From Lachnospiraceae bacterium (lineage in GTDB: Bacteria; Bacillota_A; Clostridia; Lachnospirales; Lachnospiraceae): a stretch of 11,397 nucleotides of DNA. Under the pieces are notes generated by a model, which saw only the letters and a list, made by a program, of their open reading frames with translations, made no database searches and was not told the origin of the DNA. Below, piece by piece: positions 7,272 to 11,397 of the stretch. Within the stretch, counting starts at the first letter, position 1. Each line of letters begins with the position of its first letter. The translations under genes and the position numbers were made by a program. Location of the stretch: NCBI GenBank assembly GCA_017626435.1, contig JAGAIR010000016.1:1-11397 (forward strand), given 5' to 3'.

Positions 7272-8096
7272 AAAGACAACAGAGGAGTTACTCTGGTTGA
7301 ATTACTGATAGCTTTTGTCGTCGGTTCACTTGTGCTGGTAGCATTGGGATATTTGTTAATGACAGGGTTGCGATTGTCAGGACGAAACAATGCACATGTA
7401 GAGGTACAGAGTGAAGCTCAGACAACGATGAATCTGATTCTTGACAATGTGATGGAGGCTGGTGGAATCTGTATGATCAATCCTGCATCAGGTGACGATA
7501 CGCAATGTGTACTTTTGGGTGATTTGGTGGTGGAAGAGACTTCTGGCAGTTATGATGTGTGGTTTAAGGGAAACGCAGTTGTCACACGCATTGATGATCC
7601 GGATATAAATGGAATTCCAACAAGAAAAATGTATCTGGTGGCATTTCCTAACGATGGTTTTCCGTCAGATTCCGGGAAAACAGGTTATGCAAAGCTGATC
7701 AGCAATGTGGCGAAAAGTGAAGCATCGGAAGCCGAGAGAGCGGGATCGGCAGCGAAAGATGCGCTTGTTGCCGTGGATGACTATGTAAACGGTTTGGATG
7801 AAGATGCCAGAACCAAGTGGTATCTTGCCAGATATATTACGGGATGTCGCATGGAAGTGGCCAGAGCGGATACGGATTATGACAAGGAAACTGTTTATTA
7901 TTGGAATGGGTCACAGGAAGATATTTATTATTTTAAAGAGCCGGTCACTGTAAAAGTGGTTTTGGATTTGGAATACGATTACGGAAGCGGCACGGTTACA
8001 CGTACGTTGGAGGACAGTGCAACAATTCGTAATCGTTTGGATAAAGTTTATCTGGAGAAGAATGGAACGATGCTTGAGTACAAGCGAAAAAAGTGA
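7269..8096 (+). CDS. PilW-like minor type IV pilin
   Basis: This is a 275-residue prepilin with a very short leader (MKDNRG) followed by VTLVELLIAFVVGSLVLVAL. The mature protein starts with Val1 and keeps Glu5. The helix region runs on through SEAQTTMNLILDNVMEAG, the pattern seen in PilW/PilJ proteins just before the globular domain. The C-terminal strands (VTVKVVLDLEYDYGSGTV, then SATIRNRL) also resemble this family, where the chain commonly ends near an R-N motif. A middle stretch at about 145-182 is helical and charged (SEASEAERAGSAAKDAL) and looks like an insertion in the head domain. Cysteines occur at 68, 80 and 193. The gene sits between the GspH-like pilin and the large terminal gene, the same neighbourhood pilW has beside pilX and pilY1 in Proteobacteria. 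Class and family are fairly sure. Confidence 0.82.
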   Translation: MKDNRGVTLVELLIAFVVGSLVLVALGYLLMTGLRLSGRNNAHVEVQSEAQTTMNLILDNVMEAGGICMINPASGDDTQCVLLGDLVVEETSGSYDVWFKGNAVVTRIDDPDINGIPTRKMYLVAFPNDGFPSDSGKTGYAKLISNVAKSEASEAERAGSAAKDALVAVDDYVNGLDEDARTKWYLARYITGCRMEVARADTDYDKETVYYWNGSQEDIYYFKEPVTVKVVLDLEYDYGSGTVTRTLEDSATIRNRLDKVYLEKNGTMLEYKRKK

Positions 8097-8129
8097 AATG
8101 AAGCAGGAGATAACTGAGAGGAAACACGA

Positions 8130-11100
8130 ATGAAGCGGCTGACAGAAGGAAGCAAAAAAGTGAATATCTGGAAATGGCTTGCAGCAGGAAGTGTGGCTTT
8201 AGCTGTTATTTTGTCTGTAGCTTGCGGTCTTTTCTTACATTGGAATATGTGGGATAACGAAGAAACTGACAGTGAGGAAGTTTTGAAGGCAGAAACAGAA
8301 GCCGTGCTCAATGAGGAAAAAAAGGCGACAAGAACTTTTTTGAACCAAAAGGCACCGGCAGCGGAAGAGGGAGATAACAGGCAGGTTTTTCGAATTATCG
8401 AAGTAATACCTCATGAGGCGTGCTCTGTGTTCCCTTATTTTGTGGAATGGGGAACCGAAAAAGCATATGATTTAAATACACCGCTAGGATATGACGGAAT
8501 TATGCTGTCAGCTCAGCTTGGAAGCTGGGGCGGTGGAAGCGGCAGTGGTTTTAATATGTTCTCTAAGGCAGATACTTTGGCGAAAGACAGCAGACCATTT
8601 ACTTATGTTGAGGAAAAATTTGTAAAAGATTATTTTGAAAAATTAAGTGATTACGATACAGATTTTTATTCAGCCACCGATCAGAACAGGGGCGGAAACT
8701 GGTTTAGAAAAACAAAAAATGCTGATACATTAGTTTCAGAGCATTATGGATATTTTGAGTATGTAGGTGAGGGAAAGGGACTTTATTATATCAATGTGAG
8801 TTTGGCAGCGGGAGATTCTTTTTGGGCTAACCCTCAATGGCAGATACAATGCACGGCAAATGATAGTATTAATTATGAAATACAGGCTGTACCAAGAAAG
8901 GGAACAGAAAGTTCTAAGGGATATATGTATGCATGCGATCCTGCCTACTACTGGTCAAAGGACAGCGGATCGAACGCAAAGCCGAAATATAACGGTCTCG
9001 ATGTAGTTGGAAGTACTGATTATAATTATGATTTGAAATTTACCGAAAGCGGAAGCGGCACTTATGTAGTGAATAATGTTGTGTATAGCGCTGTTTCCAA
9101 GGAAGGATTCTCTTATGATCTGTCAGTGGATTCTTCTGCGATTGCCACATGGGAAAGCGGTTTTTATTATCAGGAAGGCGGTTTTTATAAAGTTGAAACA
9201 TGTGAAGAGGCACCGGGTGGGAAGTATATTCGTTATGCCGACGCTCAAAAAGATGATGGCTATACGAATGAGTCATTGAGTCTTGATAAGGGATATTTTA
9301 TGCTGGTAACCGCTGACCAGTTTCCGGATGCTACGCGTTATAATGTGACTTTTAAAGCAGCGGATGGGGATACAGGATCCTATATGGCAAATGCGCCTGA
9401 AAACTATAGCGGTGATAACTTTACATTTATTTATCGCGGAGAGGGAAAGGGCAGTTATAAGGTTTCGTTCTTATATGCACCTAAAACTTCTGTGGATGAT
9501 GTCAAAAAGAGGTATTTGCCTGATATTGTCAAAGTGTCAACAGGACAGGGGGATTATGCGCTTACAACCACAAGTACGGAAGGAGACGGAAAAGCAAAAT
9601 ACAGTGATACAACAGGGGTTTCCGATGTCGCCTATGATTATGCGGAAGTAGTTTTGAATATTGGAGCTTCCATAGGCCAGACTGATGAAACGGTGGATGG
9701 AGTTTCCAGGATGGGTGTTACAGTCGGTAACACTTATGCCGACAATGAATGCGGAGGCTGGGTTTTTGTCCCATTAGAGAATGCTGAGGATATGGAGCAA
9801 ACTTTCCTGAAAGATATAAAAAAGGAAGCCCTAGGAAAGAACAGTAACACAAATACCTATTTTAGGCTTGGAGACAGAATTTATGTAACAGAGCAAAAAA
9901 GAGTATATCGTTTTTACTGCAAGGATGGTCTTCAAAATAATGAATGGTTTAAACTGCTTTGCTATTCCAACAATCCCAAGGATGATAGTAAACCATATAC
10001 GGAAGTGATAGATGGTGTTGGATATGATTTTGAAAAAACTGTTGCAGAAAATTTGAATAATGAAATCACGCAACAGTTAATTCAAGCGTTTGATGGACAA
10101 TATCGGATAGAGATTGTACAAAAAGAACCGCAGTATTTAACAGTAGATGATGTTAAGAGTGCGGATTTGATTTATATTTCCAATCAGGAAGGCATTAATG
10201 GAATGTCTTTAAATTGGAATGCAATCAGTGAGAGACTCGAGGATGAAGATTTGCCATATTGTGATTGGAATACCTATTGCAAGCTTACAGATGAGCAGGA
10301 TATCAGTACGGATGTTTTGATGGCACTTTATGATGAATGTATTTATGAGAGAAACAGAGCGTTGATAGTCGCTCACAGTGTAATAAAGGAGGGTGGAGAT
10401 TCTGAGAAGAACTGGCCAATTACACGTAATTTGACAAAGCTGTATTATATGATGAACTTTTTTGATGAAGCATTAAACTGGGCTTATTTTATGCCGGATA
10501 TGTATCCAGAGGTTGCTAATGAGAACTTCAGCAGAATCAGGACACCGGGGGATTACGGAACTGCCACTGTTGATGTCTATAAAGGGGGAGATTATAACAC
10601 TTTTAACAGTGTGTTTGTTGAAGAGGAAGAAACAGAAGAAAAAGAATATCCGAAATACAATCTTGAACAATGGAACAATGAGTATTTTCAGGTATGGACG
10701 CCACATCCCTATAGTTCAGTTGTAGAAGGATTCGATTTCCAAAATGATATAGGCTATTGGGCAAATGTTGTGCAAGAGGGAGAAACCAAGCTGACTGTAA
10801 AATACTATTTAGATCCTCTGTTTATGGACGCCACTACGAAAGCAAATATATGGAAAATATTGAAAAATCGTAAGTTGGATAATTCGATGTTGGTGGTCGA
10901 AGTAACGAATGGGGAAATAACGGGAGAAACTGTTCCGAGAAGAGTGATTTATTCGGATGAGTTTGATCCTCAATCTTTTGATATCAAATACAAGGTATTG
11001 TTGCTCGGATCATCAAGATATCCTTCTGCACTGACAGACATTACATTGACTTTCGAAGATGGTTCTGTTGCGGGAAAAGGCAGTATATTGCAATATGGAG

Positions 11101-11273
11101 AAGAAAACACCAATAACGTGCGACATGGGTTTACAATAGATGGCTCAAGTGGTGGTGATCTGAATCCATCAAAAACTGTTCGAAAGGTGACAATTACGGC
11201 AACCGATTCAAACGGCAAGACGGCATCGGCTGAAGTTTACGTAATTGTTCGAGAAGCTTTCATGCTCAACTAA
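8130..11273 (+). CDS. Large membrane-anchored surface protein of the pilus operon, family not recognised
   Basis: This 1047-residue protein has a basic N-terminus and one membrane helix (about 14-36, WLAAGSVALAVILSVACGLF). An acidic linker (42-66) and a long exported region follow. It lacks the Gly-x-T-L-V-E prepilin site, so it is not a pilin. The N-terminal domain starts at about 86 (VFRIIEVIPHEACSV). Three similar strand-turn motifs occur at 208-223, 301-317 and 431-447 (core GEGKGxY in two, GSGTY in the third). Residues 640-760 show alternating strand and helix (YRIEIVQKEPQYLTVDDVKSAD then LIYISNQEG), possibly a Rossmann-like fold. An acidic stretch (830-838) acts as a linker, and the C-terminus (about 1015-1042, KVTITATDSNGKTASAEV) looks like an Ig-like domain. 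The ribosome binding site GAGG at 8118-8121 fits the ATG. By position it matches pilY1, suggesting a tip adhesin or assembly factor, but there is no visible homology. A distant relation to clostridial DUF5057-type proteins is possible and unverified. Cys32 roughly fits a lipobox, but the hydrophobic run continues past it. Confidence 0.75.
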   Translation: MKRLTEGSKKVNIWKWLAAGSVALAVILSVACGLFLHWNMWDNEETDSEEVLKAETEAVLNEEKKATRTFLNQKAPAAEEGDNRQVFRIIEVIPHEACSVFPYFVEWGTEKAYDLNTPLGYDGIMLSAQLGSWGGGSGSGFNMFSKADTLAKDSRPFTYVEEKFVKDYFEKLSDYDTDFYSATDQNRGGNWFRKTKNADTLVSEHYGYFEYVGEGKGLYYINVSLAAGDSFWANPQWQIQCTANDSINYEIQAVPRKGTESSKGYMYACDPAYYWSKDSGSNAKPKYNGLDVVGSTDYNYDLKFTESGSGTYVVNNVVYSAVSKEGFSYDLSVDSSAIATWESGFYYQEGGFYKVETCEEAPGGKYIRYADAQKDDGYTNESLSLDKGYFMLVTADQFPDATRYNVTFKAADGDTGSYMANAPENYSGDNFTFIYRGEGKGSYKVSFLYAPKTSVDDVKKRYLPDIVKVSTGQGDYALTTTSTEGDGKAKYSDTTGVSDVAYDYAEVVLNIGASIGQTDETVDGVSRMGVTVGNTYADNECGGWVFVPLENAEDMEQTFLKDIKKEALGKNSNTNTYFRLGDRIYVTEQKRVYRFYCKDGLQNNEWFKLLCYSNNPKDDSKPYTEVIDGVGYDFEKTVAENLNNEITQQLIQAFDGQYRIEIVQKEPQYLTVDDVKSADLIYISNQEGINGMSLNWNAISERLEDEDLPYCDWNTYCKLTDEQDISTDVLMALYDECIYERNRALIVAHSVIKEGGDSEKNWPITRNLTKLYYMMNFFDEALNWAYFMPDMYPEVANENFSRIRTPGDYGTATVDVYKGGDYNTFNSVFVEEEETEEKEYPKYNLEQWNNEYFQVWTPHPYSSVVEGFDFQNDIGYWANVVQEGETKLTVKYYLDPLFMDATTKANIWKILKNRKLDNSMLVVEVTNGEITGETVPRRVIYSDEFDPQSFDIKYKVLLLGSSRYPSALTDITLTFEDGSVAGKGSILQYGEENTNNVRHGFTIDGSSGGDLNPSKTVRKVTITATDSNGKTASAEVYVIVREAFMLN

Positions 11274-11316
11274 CTTGTAACTTGTACTAAAATAACAACA
11301 TATATAATAAGAAGAA

Positions 11317-11358
11317 ACAGGAAGAAATCATCTTAAAGATGCCTCTTCCTGTTTTTCT
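11317..11358 (+). terminator. Rho-independent terminator of the pilus operon
   Basis: A nine-base-pair perfect stem (ACAGGAAGA at 11317-11325 with TCTTCCTGT at 11344-11352) encloses an inner hairpin (CATCT at 11329-11333 with AGATG at 11337-11341, three-base loop). The stem runs straight into TTTTTCTT. It lies 43 bases after the stop of the 1047-residue gene and ends the operon. The A-rich flank at 11306-11316 gives a weaker T-run on the other strand, so it may work in both directions. Confidence 0.88.
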
Positions 11359-11397
11359 TGTATTTATTGGAAACCTGCCCTGTCATGGCCTTCAAAA

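Noticed and set aside
7869..7901. DTDYDKETVYY in the PilW-like protein as a second calcium loop
   Set aside because: The acidic spacing starts like an EF-hand, but the glycine at loop position 6 and the acidic residue at position 12 are missing.
8130..8237. Lipoprotein signal with lipobox-like S-V-A-C at residues 29-32 of the large terminal protein
   Set aside because: The -3 residue is Ser where Leu is usual, and the hydrophobic segment continues well past the cysteine (GLFLHW), which fits a membrane anchor better than a processed lipoprotein.
11271..11284. Tandem seven-base repeat TAACTTG-TAACTTG after the last stop codon
   Set aside because: Only two short copies with no other sign of a regulatory or attachment site; likely chance.

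Overview
The window reads as the distal part of a type IV pilus (T4P) operon from a Gram-positive anaerobe, most likely a member of the Clostridia (a Lachnospiraceae-like gut or rumen bacterium). This rests on moderately AT-rich DNA, frequent AGA arginine codons, strong AGGAGG-type ribosome binding sites, and a gene order (fused pilM-pilN, pilO, then minor pilins) that matches my recollection of the main T4P locus of Clostridioides difficile (pilMN, pilO, pilV, pilU, pilK). The genus cannot be fixed from the sequence.

All seven genes lie on the + strand, almost end to end. (1) 20-1609: a PilM-PilN fusion, an actin-like cytoplasmic domain joined through one membrane helix to a periplasmic-type PilN domain. 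(2) 1609-2778: a PilO-like protein with a C-terminal extension, overlapping gene 1 by one base (TAATG). (3) 2800-4179: a large PilV-like minor pilin carrying one EF-hand/dockerin-like calcium loop. (4) 4210-6741: an 843-residue PilX/GspK-like pilin that lacks Glu5 and carries predicted beta-helix segments. (5) 6728-7255: a small GspH/FimT-like pilin, whose start I place at a GTG inside the end of gene 4. (6) 7269-8096: a PilW-like pilin. (7) 8130-11273: a 1047-residue membrane-anchored, probably surface-exposed protein that I do not recognise. A rho-independent terminator at 11317-11358 ends the unit. Intergenic gaps are at most 33 bases and no internal promoter is evident, so one transcript is likely. 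It probably starts upstream, where pilB, pilC, pilD and the major pilin would be expected.

Working model: PilMN and PilO form the inner-membrane alignment platform that links the cytoplasmic motor to the growing pilus. The four prepilin-like proteins form a minor-pilin initiation or tip complex (V-, X/K-, H- and W-type, the same set found in fimU-pilVWX operons). The 1047-residue protein holds the place that pilY1 has in Proteobacteria. It is therefore a candidate tip-associated adhesin or priming factor with no visible sequence relation to PilY1. The last gene and the large passenger regions on genes 3 and 4 are the most novel parts of the window. No RNA genes, CRISPR arrays, insertion sequences or other mobile elements were seen, and no gene-free stretch exceeds about 125 bases.
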